Positions 30,901 through 39,153 of a DNA stretch of 44,670 nt are shown one piece after another. Below the pieces are notes generated by a model. It was not told where the DNA came from. It did no database searches and saw nothing but the letters and a program-made list of their open reading frames with translations. Every line of letters starts with the position of its first letter. Positions within the stretch are counted from its first letter, which is position 1. A program made the position numbers and the translations under genes. The stretch covers positions 1 through 44,670 of the forward strand of contig CAMBSS010000011.1 of NCBI GenBank assembly GCA_945870465.1, given 5' to 3'. Source of the stretch: Bordetella parapertussis. GTDB taxonomy: Bacteria > Pseudomonadota > Gammaproteobacteria > Burkholderiales > SG8-41.

Positions 30901-31813
30901 CATGATCATCCCGGCCGCGACGCCTGATCGCGTGGCGCCTCCCGCCGATATAGAGCCGCTCGAGCTGCCTGCGCTCGATATCACCGCCGACAGTTTCCAG
31001 ATCCGCCAGCTGAATCTCGGCAAGCTCGCGGTCAGCGCGGTCCCCGACGGGCGCGACTGGAAACTCGAAAAACTCAACGTCACCAACCCGGACGCGACGC
31101 TGAACATCGAAGGCGTGTGGCAGGGCTGGCTCACGCAACCGCGTACCATGGTCAACGTGCGGCTCGACGTCAACGATATCGGCAAGCTGCTGGTGCGGCT
31201 GGGCCAGCCGGAGGGCATCAAGCGCGGCACCGCCAAGCTCGAGGGGCCGCTGTCGTGGGCCGGCAGCCCGAGCGAACTCGATTACGCGACGCTGTCGGGT
31301 AATTTCGTGCTCGAAGCGAACAAGGGGCAATTCGTCAAACTCGATCCCGGCATCGGCAAATTGCTGGGCGTGCTGAGCCTGCAGTCGCTGCCGCGCCGAT
31401 TGTCGCTGGATTTTCGCGACATCTTCAGCGAAGGACTCGCTTTCGATGAAATCGTCGGCACGGTGAAAGTCAATCGCGGCATCGCCAACACCGAGAACTT
31501 CCGCATCCAGGGCCCGGCGGTGCGCATCCAGATGCTGGGCGACGTTGATCTCGCCAAGGAAACGCAGAAATTGCGCGTCAAGGTGTTCCCCAGCATGAGC
31601 GACGGCCTGTCGGTGGCCGGCGCGCTGATTGGCGGCCCGATTGCGGGTATCGCCACTTTCGTCGCGCAGAAACTGCTGAAAGACCCGATCGACAAAATGG
31701 CCGCGTACGAGTACGACATCACCGGCACGTGGGTCGATCCGCAGGTGGCGAAAGTCGACTCGACGGCGTCCAGGGCGGCCGCCAGGCAGTCGGGCCCGGA
31801 GAGGTCGGATTGA
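27962..31813 (+). CDS. YhdP-family envelope protein (AsmA-like)
   Basis: The 1283-residue protein has an N-terminal membrane anchor (about 18-40), then a long periplasmic beta-rich region and a C-terminal AsmA_2/DUF3971-type end (GIGKLLGVLSLQSLPRRLSLDFRDIFSEGL, DVDLAKETQKLRVKVFPSMSDGLS). In E. coli, YhdP helps move phospholipids to the outer membrane. The start is uncertain: TTG at 27962 or GTG at 27974 both keep the anchor; no in-frame ATG precedes it. The downstream small secreted protein overlaps its stop. Confidence 0.9.
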   Translation: MTPIVPAISIFKWLHVSTLWVYRAITWAVLGCAFVIALVVVGVRFWLLPNMESYREPIARQLSEATKQRITIGKLDGRWSGLNLQLTLGDIVVYDRTDQPALTLQRVDSTLSWWSLVLWEPRFDSIEIKHPELNVKRDARGVISVAGIELNQHTDGGGMSDWLLRQDEISIRDAAITWHDELRGAPELPLQHVDFRLENSGRHHRFGLRAAPPESIAAPLDVRGNFTGRTVTDLAQWNGQLFAQLEYTDIAAWRGWVPFPVYFPHGVGAVRTWVELKNGELAGITADVQLSQVTTRLGKELPELDLAALNGRVSWKLLDGGFEVTTSKLSMSAHGYTLQPTDFLLRYHHANGARPARGELQANVLDVEPLIALADHLPFAPELRKEFEIYAPRGSFYDVALKWAGQWPQPQQYSLKSRFVNLGLNAVGKLPGLAGVSGSIDGTERGGTLLLSTQNTALELPLVFEEKLAFDTLTAQAGWQRTGDQYEIRLNDISFANRDLAGSVSGVYQTAADSRGIIDLTGHATRADARSVGRYVPLLIGKSARQWMASAFLNGSSKDLKVRLKGNLNDFPFPEGRGGLFQVTARMTEGVLDYNSNWPKIENIEGDLNLRGRRMDVVVREATILGAKLARVHAEIPDLATPDLVLTVNGEAEGPTSEFLGYIEKSPLLETIDHFTESLRAEGRGKLVLKLRIPLANVKETKVAGAYQFVNNKVETDDVVFPFEQVNARLEFTENSVRIPSATMTILGGPATLTGGTQREGGVRLSLAGRVNMDNFRRTTTSSFAQALRGSTDWKTTVTLRKRLADIVFESALQGMSSDLPAPLAKSAAESVPFKLERSVSSPQQDRIVATLGNLVSAQLQRRKEGTQMVIERGTIGLGSAAAEPKRDGLWINGGLKSLDLDQWLALLKSGGGDSGRTPLAGFDIKFGILDVFGRRFNELAIAGSAQGGVWQTTLAGRELVGEMSWRPQGKGKVTARMKSMIIPAATPDRVAPPADIEPLELPALDITADSFQIRQLNLGKLAVSAVPDGRDWKLEKLNVTNPDATLNIEGVWQGWLTQPRTMVNVRLDVNDIGKLLVRLGQPEGIKRGTAKLEGPLSWAGSPSELDYATLSGNFVLEANKGQFVKLDPGIGKLLGVLSLQSLPRRLSLDFRDIFSEGLAFDEIVGTVKVNRGIANTENFRIQGPAVRIQMLGDVDLAKETQKLRVKVFPSMSDGLSVAGALIGGPIAGIATFVAQKLLKDPIDKMAAYEYDITGTWVDPQVAKVDSTASRAAARQSGPERSD

Positions 31814-32139
31814 GCCGCTGGCTGACGCTGGCGGTGTTATGCCTGGCCGCGGCAAGCGCGCGCGCCGACGATATTTTTACGGTGGCGCCGGCATTGTGGG
31901 ACCGTCCGCGCAGCGCGCGCGCGGTGCTCGAGCAGCCGGCAGTGCGCCAGGCGCTCGAACAATATCTCGCGCGGCCGGCCGCGCGCCTGATCATCCATCA
32001 CGGTTACGGGCTGGACCCGTTGCTGCAAGCCGAGGAACTGCGCATGTGGCTGATGGCGCTGGCCGTTGACGGTGCGCGCGTCGCGCTGATCAATGACGTG
32101 AGACCGCACGAACCGCTGAAAATTGAAGTGGTGAAATGA
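31810..32139 (+). CDS. Small secreted protein of unknown function
   Basis: I do not recognise this 109-residue protein. A TTG start at 31810 overlaps the stop of the YhdP-like gene and is preceded at five bases by GGAGAGG. It gives a clear signal peptide, (M)SRWLTLAVLCLAAASARA, with cleavage likely before DDIF. The mature part is mostly helical and ends in INDVRPHEPLKIEVVK. Its stop overlaps the amidase start (ATGA). It is probably periplasmic and co-translated with both neighbours. Confidence 0.7.
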   Translation: MSRWLTLAVLCLAAASARADDIFTVAPALWDRPRSARAVLEQPAVRQALEQYLARPAARLIIHHGYGLDPLLQAEELRMWLMALAVDGARVALINDVRPHEPLKIEVVK

Positions 32140-33020
32140 GCCCCAAGTCCGCTTCGTCATTCGGGCGCGCGCGTCCGCATACTAAATCCGACAGCAAGGC
32201 CGATGCGCCGGCGGTGGTGCGCGTCGCCGCCGTGCAACTCGCGTCGGGGCCGAGTGTGGCGGCGAACCTGAACGAAGCGCGGCGGCTGATTGCCATGGCG
32301 GCCAAGCAGGGCGCGAAGCTCGTCGCGCTGCCCGAATATTTCGCGATCATGGGCATGCAGGACACCGACAAGGTCAAGGTGCGCGAAGAGGAAGGCAAGG
32401 GGCCGATCCAGCAGTTCCTCGCGGAAACCGCAAAAAAACACAAAATCTGGCTGGTCGGCGGCTCGGTGCCGCTGGTATCGAACGAAGCCAACCGCGTGCG
32501 CAACAGCTGTCTCGTGTATGACGACAAGGGCAAGCAGGTCGCGCGCTACGACAAGATCCATCTGTTCGGCTTCGATATGGGCAAAGAGCATTACTCCGAA
32601 CAGCGCACCATAGAGCCGGGGCGCGAAGTCAAAGTCGTCGATTCGCCGTTCGGCCGCCTCGGCCTTTCAATCTGCTACGACCTGCGCTTTCCGGAGCTTT
32701 ACCGTGCGATGAAGGATGTCGACATCATCCTGGTGCCGTCGGCGTTCACCGAGACGACCGGCAAAGCGCATTGGGAAACGCTGATACGCGCGCGCGCCAT
32801 TGAAAATCTCGCCTACGTGGTGGCGCCGGCGCAGGGCGGATATCACCTGAACGGCCGCGAGACGCACGGCGACAGCATGATCGTCGATCCCTGGGGTGTG
32901 GTGCTCGACCGTCTGCCGCGCGGTTCCGGTGTCGTCATGGCGGGCATCAATCCCGAATACTTGCAGCGCCTGCGCAAAAGCCTGCCGGCGCTCGCGCACA
33001 GAACCCTGCACCGCGTATAG
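32136..33020 (+). CDS. Carbon-nitrogen hydrolase, Nit1/Nit2-like amidase
   Basis: The 294-residue nitrilase-superfamily enzyme has the full catalytic triad: E67 (LPEYF), K140 (YDKIHLF) and C180 (SICYDLRFPE). FDMGKEHYSEQRTIEPG and ENLAYVVAPAQGG fit the Nit1 group that repairs deaminated glutathione. The first 27 residues are basic and serine rich and not part of the domain; a later start is possible, but the ATGA overlap with the previous gene supports this one. Confidence 0.9.
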   Translation: MSPKSASSFGRARPHTKSDSKADAPAVVRVAAVQLASGPSVAANLNEARRLIAMAAKQGAKLVALPEYFAIMGMQDTDKVKVREEEGKGPIQQFLAETAKKHKIWLVGGSVPLVSNEANRVRNSCLVYDDKGKQVARYDKIHLFGFDMGKEHYSEQRTIEPGREVKVVDSPFGRLGLSICYDLRFPELYRAMKDVDIILVPSAFTETTGKAHWETLIRARAIENLAYVVAPAQGGYHLNGRETHGDSMIVDPWGVVLDRLPRGSGVVMAGINPEYLQRLRKSLPALAHRTLHRV

Positions 33021-33095
33021 TTTCTTGCCGCGACCGCGCTTGAAGATCGTGCGATCGCCCCTATTTAACAGCTATTGTTTCCACCGGACATCCTG

Positions 33096-34565
33096 ATGAC
33101 CAGCAAAACCGCAACCCGTAGCGCCGAACTCGAAGCCGCATTCAATACCGCGCAGGCAACGCTGCTTGCCCCGTATTCGCTCGATGACAACGCGCTGCAG
33201 CAGGTGTTCGGGCAGATCATGTCGCACCAGGTCGATTACGCCGACCTGTATTTTCAGTACAGTCGCAGCGAGGGCTGGAGCCTGGAAGAAGGCATCGTCA
33301 AATCCGGCAGCTTCAGCATCGACCAGGGCGTCGGCGTGCGCGCGGTGGCGGGCGAAAAAACGGCCTTCGCCTATTCCGATGACATCAGCCTGACAGCGCT
33401 GACGGCGGCGGCGCAGGCGACGCGTGCGATTGCGCGCCAGGGCGCGGACGGCAGGACGCAGGTGGCGAAGCGCGGCGATGGCCGCAATCTTTATGTGCCG
33501 CGCGATCCGCTGGCGAGCCTCGAGGACGCTGCCAAAGTTGCGCTGCTGGAAAAAATCGAACGTTATGCGCGCAGCCTCGACACGCGTGTGACGCAGGTCA
33601 TGGCGCATCTCGGCGGCGAATACGAAGTCGTGCTGGTCACGCGCAGCGACGGCGTCACCGCGGCCGACGTGCGGCCCCTGGTGCGCGTGTCGGTGCAGGT
33701 CATCGTCGAGCAGGACGGCCGCCGCGAGCAGGGCAGTGCCGGCGGCGGCGGGCGCTTCGACTATGCGTACTTCACTGATGCGGTATTGGAGGATTACGCG
33801 CGCAAGGCAGTGGCGCAGGCGCTTACCAATCTTCACGCGCGTCCCGCACCGGCGGGAACGATGACAGTCGTGCTCGGCCCCGGCTGGCCCGGTATCCTGC
33901 TGCACGAAGCGATCGGGCACGGTCTCGAGGGCGATTTCAACCGCAAAGGCAGTTCGGCTTTCAGCGGCCGCATCGGCGAGCGCGTGGCTGCGCCCGGCGT
34001 GACCGTGGTCGACGACGGCACGATTGAGCAGCGCCGCGGCTCGCTCAATATCGATGATGAAGGCAATGCGACGCAGCGCAACGTGCTGATCGAAGATGGC
34101 GTGCTTAAAGGCTATATGCAGGACAGTCTCAACGCGCGCCTGATGGGGGTCGCCGCCACCGGCAACGGGCGGCGCGAATCGTTCGCGCATATTCCGATGC
34201 CGCGCATGACCAACACTTATATGCTGAACGGCGACAAGGACCCGCAGGAGATCATCAAGTCGGTGAAGCACGGCCTCTACGCAGTCAATTTCGGCGGTGG
34301 CCAGGTCGACATCACGAGCGGCAAGTTCGTATTCTCGGCGTCCGAGGCATACATGATAGAAGACGGCAAGGTCGGTCATGCGGTCAAGGGCGCGACGCTG
34401 ATCGGCAACGGTCCTGACGTGCTGACGCGGGTGGCCATGATAGGCAACGACATGGCGCTCGACAGCGGTGTCGGCACCTGCGGCAAGGAAGGGCAGAGCG
34501 TGCCGGTCGGCGTCGGCCAGCCGACGCTCAGAATCGACGGCCTGACCGTTGGCGGAACTGCGTAG
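33096..34565 (+). CDS. tldD: Metalloprotease TldD
   Basis: TldD works with TldE/PmbA to digest unfolded peptides and mature some microcins. The 489-residue protein has the zinc motif HEAIGH (H270, E271, H274) within [14 protein letters not shown] and family features [17 protein letters not shown] and [24 protein letters not shown] at 33096 is chosen; TTG at 33075 would add seven residues not typical of the family. The partner tldE is not in the window. Confidence 0.95.
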   Translation: MTSKTATRSAELEAAFNTAQATLLAPYSLDDNALQQVFGQIMSHQVDYADLYFQYSRSEGWSLEEGIVKSGSFSIDQGVGVRAVAGEKTAFAYSDDISLTALTAAAQATRAIARQGADGRTQVAKRGDGRNLYVPRDPLASLEDAAKVALLEKIERYARSLDTRVTQVMAHLGGEYEVVLVTRSDGVTAADVRPLVRVSVQVIVEQDGRREQGSAGGGGRFDYAYFTDAVLEDYARKAVAQALTNLHARPAPAGTMTVVLGPGWPGILLHEAIGHGLEGDFNRKGSSAFSGRIGERVAAPGVTVVDDGTIEQRRGSLNIDDEGNATQRNVLIEDGVLKGYMQDSLNARLMGVAATGNGRRESFAHIPMPRMTNTYMLNGDKDPQEIIKSVKHGLYAVNFGGGQVDITSGKFVFSASEAYMIEDGKVGHAVKGATLIGNGPDVLTRVAMIGNDMALDSGVGTCGKEGQSVPVGVGQPTLRIDGLTVGGTA

Positions 34566-34595
34566 TACGAGGGCGGGCAACGGACGAGCCAAACC

Positions 34596-34689
34596 ATTGC
34601 CGCAAAGGCGCAAAGACGCGAAGGTTCGAAAATATGCCGATAATTGTTCTTTTTGCGTTCCTTTGCGCCATCGCGTCTTTGCGGCAGAA
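34596..34689. repeat. Octad-repeat inverted element E (tldD-greB spacer)
   Basis: The left arm (34596-34624) is CGCAAAGG, CGCAAAGA, CGCGAAGG, three 8-base units. The right arm (about 34653-34689), read in reverse, is CGCAAAGA, CGCGATGG, CGCAAAGG. The arms match at about four of five positions across a spacer of some 35 AT-rich bases. This is the clearest of the repeat elements and the only one with an 8-base unit. It fills the 181-base gap between tldD and greB; the rest of the gap shows nothing else. Confidence 0.8.
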
Positions 34690-34746
34690 TTTTTGTTTCG
34701 CGAATTTCCGCGCGCAAGCTGTCGCGGGACGGGCGATTAGAGGCTG

Positions 34747-35307
34747 ATGCGCAAACTGGCCGACATCGAGCGCGAACGCGCGCAACCGCAGGACGACGAG
34801 GATGCGCAACCGGCATTGCCGCCGGGCGCGAAGAACTACATAACGCCCGCCGGCTACGCGCGGCTGAAAAACGAAGTGCAAAGTCTGCTCGACAAGGAGC
34901 GCCCGCAACTGGTCAAGGTCATCGCGTGGGCGGCCTCGAACGGCGACCGCTCGGAAAACGCCGACTACATCTACGGCAAACGCCGTTTGCGTGAAATCGA
35001 CCGCCGCATCCGTTTTCTGAACAAGCGTCTCGAAATTGCCGAAGTCATAGATCCGGCGCGGCCCGGCGTCGAGCAGGTATTTTTCGGCGCGACCGTTACC
35101 TACTGCGACAGCAAAGGTGTCGAGCGCACCATCAGCATCGTCGGCCAGGACGAAGTCGATCCGCCGCGCGGGCGCATCAGCTGGATTTCGCCGGTGGCGC
35201 GCGCTCTCACCAGGGCGCGCGAGGGCGACGTCGTGACGCTCAGAACGCCGGCCGGCATCGAAGAACTGGAAATCATCGCGCTGCGTTATGTCGCTTTGCC
35301 GGCCTGA
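34747..35307 (+). CDS. greB: Transcription elongation factor GreB
   Basis: GreB enters the RNA polymerase secondary channel and stimulates cleavage of backtracked RNA. The 186-residue protein has an N-terminal coiled coil with acidic tip residues in GDRSENADY (66-74), KRRLREIDRRIRFLNKRL typical of GreB over GreA, and a C-terminal FKBP-like domain (FGATVTY, ISWISPVARAL). It has about 28 extra N-terminal residues rich in D, E, Q and P before the coiled coil. Confidence 0.95.
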   Translation: MRKLADIERERAQPQDDEDAQPALPPGAKNYITPAGYARLKNEVQSLLDKERPQLVKVIAWAASNGDRSENADYIYGKRRLREIDRRIRFLNKRLEIAEVIDPARPGVEQVFFGATVTYCDSKGVERTISIVGQDEVDPPRGRISWISPVARALTRAREGDVVTLRTPAGIEELEIIALRYVALPA

Positions 35308-35309
35308 TC

Positions 35310-36824
35310 ATGCTGGCGAAACTGTTCGGCAACCTGTTTCGTCCGCGCGATGGCGCCGGCGGCAGCTGCGCCGAATTTCTGCAGCGCGCCGAAGCCATGG
35401 TCAAGGCGGGCCAGCTTAACGCCGCGCTCGAAGTCTATCGCGAGTGCATGCTCGCGTATCCGCAATCGCTAGATGCCTGTCTCGGCGCGGCGGGCACGCT
35501 CGCCGACCTGTGGGCGATGGATGAAGCGGCAGCCATGTACGAGCGCGCGTGGCAACTCGCCCCCGCGTCGGGCGTGATTTATTCAGCGCTGCTGTTTCAC
35601 CGGCATTACCGGTCTCCGGTCGATACGCGGGAGATGTTTAGGGCGCACCGGCGTTTTGGCGAAATGATGCGCGGCGCGGTGCCGCCCGCGGGCGACCGTT
35701 TCACGCAATCGCCCGACGCTGAGCGCCGGCTGCGCATCGGCTACGTATCGCCGAACTTCTCGCGGCACTCGGTGGGGTATTTCATTGAGCCCGTGCTCCG
35801 TTGTCATGACCGCGAACGCTATGAAGTTTTTTGCTATTACTCGCACCCGCAGGCAGACGATGCGACCGCGCGCATGCGCGGATTGGCGGATGGCTGGCGC
35901 GACATCGCAGGCGTTGCAGACGACGCGGTCGAGCGCGCGATACGCGACGATAAAATCGACATCCTGTTCGACCTCGCGGGACATACCAAAGGCAACCGGC
36001 TCGGCGTATTTGCGCGGCGGGCGGCGCCGGTGCAAATGACCTGGCTCGGCTACCCGGACACGAGCGGACTCGCCGGCATGGATTGCCGCATCACCGATGG
36101 CACTGCCGACCCCGCGCCCGCCGCGGAAGAGCGCCACACTGAAAGCCTGCTGCGCATGGCCGATTGCTTCCTGTGCTATCAGCCGCCGCCCGATGCACCA
36201 GCGGCGACGCCGCGCGAGGCCGCAGGTGCGGTGGTGTTTTCATCGTTCAACAATATTGCCAAGCTCAACGATGAAACGCTGCGGCTGTGGGCGCAAATTC
36301 TCGCCGCCGTGCCGGCATCGCGTCTCGCATTGAAGGCTTCAACGCTGAACTATCCGGACACGGTAGATCGCTTGCTCGACAGCTGCGAGCGCGCCGGCAT
36401 CGATACGGCACGTGTCGAGTTGCGCGGCTGGATCGCGGACCGGCAGCAGCATCTCGAACTCTACAACGAGATCGACATCGCGCTCGATACTTGTCCGTAT
36501 AACGGCACGACCACCACCTGCGAGGCATTGTGGATGGGCGTGCCCGTGGTTACCCTGGCTGGCGAAGTGCATATGTCTCGCGTCGGCGCCACGCTGCTGC
36601 GCAGCGCTCGACTCGAAGATCTGGTTGCACACAGTAGCGCGGAATATGTAGACATCGCGGTGGCGCTCGCCGGCGACGTTGCCCGCCGCCATTCGCTGCG
36701 CGCGGGATTGCGCGCGCGGCTGCAGGCATCGCCGCTGCTCGATCATGCGGGGTTTACGCGGCAACTCGAAGCGCATTGCCGAGGCGCCTGGGGCGCGTGG
36801 TGCGAACGTCAGTGCGCGGGTTGA
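35310..36824 (+). CDS. TPR and OGT/SPINDLY-like glycosyltransferase
   Basis: The 504-residue protein has a short helical TPR-like N-terminus (about 20-105; LNAALEVYRECMLAYPQS) and a C-terminal domain like O-GlcNAc transferase/SPINDLY (COG3914). Conserved points are RIGYVSPNFSRHSVGYFIEPVL, DLAGHTKGNRLGVFARRAAPVQMTWLGYPDTSG, SFNNIAKLNDE (the lysine that contacts the nucleotide) and DTCPYNGTTTTCEALWMGVPVVTL. It probably moves a sugar from a nucleotide donor to a protein. It begins two bases after greB. Substrate and targets are unknown. Confidence 0.88.
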   Translation: MLAKLFGNLFRPRDGAGGSCAEFLQRAEAMVKAGQLNAALEVYRECMLAYPQSLDACLGAAGTLADLWAMDEAAAMYERAWQLAPASGVIYSALLFHRHYRSPVDTREMFRAHRRFGEMMRGAVPPAGDRFTQSPDAERRLRIGYVSPNFSRHSVGYFIEPVLRCHDRERYEVFCYYSHPQADDATARMRGLADGWRDIAGVADDAVERAIRDDKIDILFDLAGHTKGNRLGVFARRAAPVQMTWLGYPDTSGLAGMDCRITDGTADPAPAAEERHTESLLRMADCFLCYQPPPDAPAATPREAAGAVVFSSFNNIAKLNDETLRLWAQILAAVPASRLALKASTLNYPDTVDRLLDSCERAGIDTARVELRGWIADRQQHLELYNEIDIALDTCPYNGTTTTCEALWMGVPVVTLAGEVHMSRVGATLLRSARLEDLVAHSSAEYVDIAVALAGDVARRHSLRAGLRARLQASPLLDHAGFTRQLEAHCRGAWGAWCERQCAG

Positions 36825-36846
36825 TGCGCGGCAGTCGCAGATAACT

Positions 36847-37317
36847 TCATTTTTCCTGGGCGGTGACGTCCTCGAGGGTCGGCTGGCATCTGCGGCCTTC
36901 GGGTTCGGCGCGCAGCCGGTATACGCGATTGGCGCGCAGCGCAGCCTTCAGTGCCGTGTCCTGCGGAAAGATGCGGTAGTCGATATAAAGCTCGCAGAAT
37001 ACCGTCAAGGCATAGTCGCCCGGCGCCAGGCGCGCGATATTGGTCCCAAACCCGAATTTCTGTTCGTTCGCCCTGGCGACGAACAGGCTGCTGACGCGGG
37101 CGCCCGGTGTCGTGGTCAGCGCGGCGCGCGCTTTTTCCGCGGTGGTATTTCCCCACCCGATCACTATGGCGCGGTCTGGTTCGGGGGAGATGACGAGCGC
37201 GTCCGGGTTGGCAGGTGCCGTGGCGCAGCCGGTGAACACAATGCAGGCCAACGCGCTCAACCATGAATAGCTGTCCGGCCCGCTGTACCGGTTTGAAGCG
37301 GAAATCTTGTTTGCCAT
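36847..37317 (-). CDS. Putative lipoprotein of unknown function
   Basis: The 156-residue protein has a hydrophobic segment ending in a lipobox-like FTGC with the lipidated cysteine at C31, so it should be membrane anchored after export. The mature part is about 125 residues and includes RLAPGDYALTVFCELYIDY. I do not recognise a named family; it resembles small DUF2846-type lipoproteins only loosely. An AGGAGA lies 13 bases before the start, further than usual. Confidence 0.7.
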   Translation of the reverse strand: MANKISASNRYSGPDSYSWLSALACIVFTGCATAPANPDALVISPEPDRAIVIGWGNTTAEKARAALTTTPGARVSSLFVARANEQKFGFGTNIARLAPGDYALTVFCELYIDYRIFPQDTALKAALRANRVYRLRAEPEGRRCQPTLEDVTAQEK

Positions 37318-37439
37318 GAGTAACTTTCATTCTCCTGTATAGCCAAACCGTCGCGCATGGCGAAGTTCAACTAAACCATCGCGCGGATTGCACCGTGATG
37401 CGCGGCTGCTGCTGCGATATAAGACGGCCGCTCTTGAGT

Positions 37440-37445
37440 TATAAT
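37440..37445 (+). promoter_or_regulatory. Candidate aroG promoter -10
   Basis: A perfect TATAAT lies 32 bases before the aroG ATG in a locally AT-rich stretch. No clear -35 stands 16-18 bases upstream. Confidence 0.45.
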
Positions 37446-37476
37446 ATTCTGATTTTGCTGGATTTGAGCAGAAATT

Positions 37477-38547
37477 ATGCAAAGAACCGACGATTTACGG
37501 ATCAAAGAGATCAAAGAGCTGGTGCCGCCGTCGCACGTGCTGCGCGAGCTGCCGCTGACCGACAGCGCGGCGCAGACCACGTACGATGCGCGCCAGGGCA
37601 TACACCGGATATTGCACGGCGCGGACGACCGCCTGCTGGTCATCATGGGGCCGTGCTCGATACACGACGTGAAAGCGGCCAAGGAGTATGCCGGCAAGCT
37701 GAAAGAGGCGAAGACGCGGCTGGCCGACGATCTGCTGATCGTCATGCGCGTTTATTTCGAGAAGCCGCGTACCACGGTCGGCTGGAAAGGCCTGATCAAC
37801 GATCCGAAACTCGATGGCAGTTTCAACATCAATGAAGGCATACGCATCGCGCGCGAGTTGCAGCTCGAATTGAACGGCATGGGCATGCCGGTAGGCTGTG
37901 AATTCCTCGACATGATCACGCCGCAATACAACGCCGACCTCGTGTCGTGGGGCGCCATTGGCGCGCGCACCACTGAAAGCCAGATCCACCGCGAACTCGC
38001 GTCGGGACTGTCGTGCCCGGTCGGCTTCAAGAACGGCACCGACGGCAATATCAAGATCGCGGTAGATGCGATCCGCGCGGCGCAGGCGCCGCATCATTTC
38101 CTGTCGGTGACCAAGGCCGGCCACTCGGCGATCGTGTCGACTGCCGGCAATGAAGACTGCCACATCATATTGCGCGGCGGCAAAGCGCCGAACTACGACG
38201 CCGCGAGCGTCGAGGCCGCGGCCAAAGGACTGGCGGAAGCCGGTCTCGCGCAGCGCCTGATGATAGACTTCAGCCACGCGAATTCGAGCAAGAACCCGCA
38301 GAAGCAGGTCGATGTCGGTAACGACGTGGCGCAGCAGCTCGCCGCCGGCGACGACCGCATTTTCGGCGTGATGGTCGAAAGCCATCTCAAGGCCGGCCGC
38401 CAGGACCTGGTGCCGGGAAAGCCGCTGGTTTACGGGCAGAGCATCACCGACGGCTGCATCAGCTGGGAAGACAGCCACAAACTGCTCGATACCCTCGCGG
38501 ACGGCGTGCGCCAGCGCCGCATCAAATTGCTGGAGGCCGACCGCTAG
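37477..38547 (+). CDS. aroG: 3-deoxy-7-phosphoheptulonate synthase, class I
   Basis: This enzyme starts the shikimate pathway from phosphoenolpyruvate and erythrose 4-phosphate. The 356-residue protein has VIMGPCSIHD (metal-binding cysteine), RVYFEKPRTTVGWKGLINDP, GARTTESQIHRELASGLSCPVGFKNGTDG, the metal ligand histidine in FSHANSSK and GQSITDGCISW. It belongs to the AroF/G/H type and is probably inhibited by an aromatic amino acid; which one is not clear. Confidence 0.96.
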   Translation: MQRTDDLRIKEIKELVPPSHVLRELPLTDSAAQTTYDARQGIHRILHGADDRLLVIMGPCSIHDVKAAKEYAGKLKEAKTRLADDLLIVMRVYFEKPRTTVGWKGLINDPKLDGSFNINEGIRIARELQLELNGMGMPVGCEFLDMITPQYNADLVSWGAIGARTTESQIHRELASGLSCPVGFKNGTDGNIKIAVDAIRAAQAPHHFLSVTKAGHSAIVSTAGNEDCHIILRGGKAPNYDAASVEAAAKGLAEAGLAQRLMIDFSHANSSKNPQKQVDVGNDVAQQLAAGDDRIFGVMVESHLKAGRQDLVPGKPLVYGQSITDGCISWEDSHKLLDTLADGVRQRRIKLLEADR

Positions 38548-38583
38548 TCTCCGGCGCGGCGGCGGAGAGCAAAGGGATGAGGC

Positions 38584-39120
38584 ATGGCGGGAAAAATGGA
38601 AACCAGCGCTGATCGCAAAGTGCTCGAGAGCCTGGAGAATCTGGGCGCGGGCACCGCGTTCGCCGACCAGATTTTCAGCCTGGTCGGAAACTCGCAGTTT
38701 TTTGCCGAATTCAACCGCGAGGACGTCGACCGGCTCGCCGGCTACATGCGTATTTACCATGCGCGGCCCGAGCAGACCATCATCCGCGAGGGCGATATCG
38801 GCGATTACATGCTGCTCGTCATACGCGGCGAAGTCGATATCTACAAGCGCAACCTGATGGGCGAGCAGCAGCTGATGACGTCGGTGACGCCCGGCATGAC
38901 GCTCGGCGAAATGTCGATGATAGACGGCGAGCCGCGCTTTGCCACGTGCATTGCACTGAAGGAAACCACGTTCGGCACGCTCACGCGCGACGACATGGTC
39001 AAGATCATCGTCGAGAGCCCCAGTTTGGGCGCCAAGATCCTGATCAAGCTGGTCACCATGCTGTCGCAGCGCCTGCGTCACACCAGCGCGACGCTGCTGC
39101 AGTACATGGGCAGCCGCTAG
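38584..39120 (+). CDS. Stand-alone cyclic nucleotide-binding domain protein
   Basis: The 178-residue protein is one cNMP-binding domain (about 45-165) with little else. The phosphate-binding cassette LGEMSMIDGEPRFA keeps the key glutamate (E109) and arginine (R118), so it should bind cAMP or cGMP. No helix-turn-helix follows, so it is not a CRP-like transcription factor; the C-terminus is a helix (IKLVTMLSQRLRHTSATLLQ). It could be a regulatory subunit for an unknown partner. It starts 36 bases after aroG. Confidence 0.88.
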   Translation: MAGKMETSADRKVLESLENLGAGTAFADQIFSLVGNSQFFAEFNREDVDRLAGYMRIYHARPEQTIIREGDIGDYMLLVIRGEVDIYKRNLMGEQQLMTSVTPGMTLGEMSMIDGEPRFATCIALKETTFGTLTRDDMVKIIVESPSLGAKILIKLVTMLSQRLRHTSATLLQYMGSR

Positions 39121-39153
39121 CCGCGTTTTCGCCGCGGCGATCGGCGTTTCCGC

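Noticed and set aside
36809..37330. An alternative frame with a start directly after AGGAGA over the lipoprotein gene
   Set aside because: The start has zero spacing from the ribosome-binding site, and the product lacks protein-like composition; the chosen frame has a lipobox.
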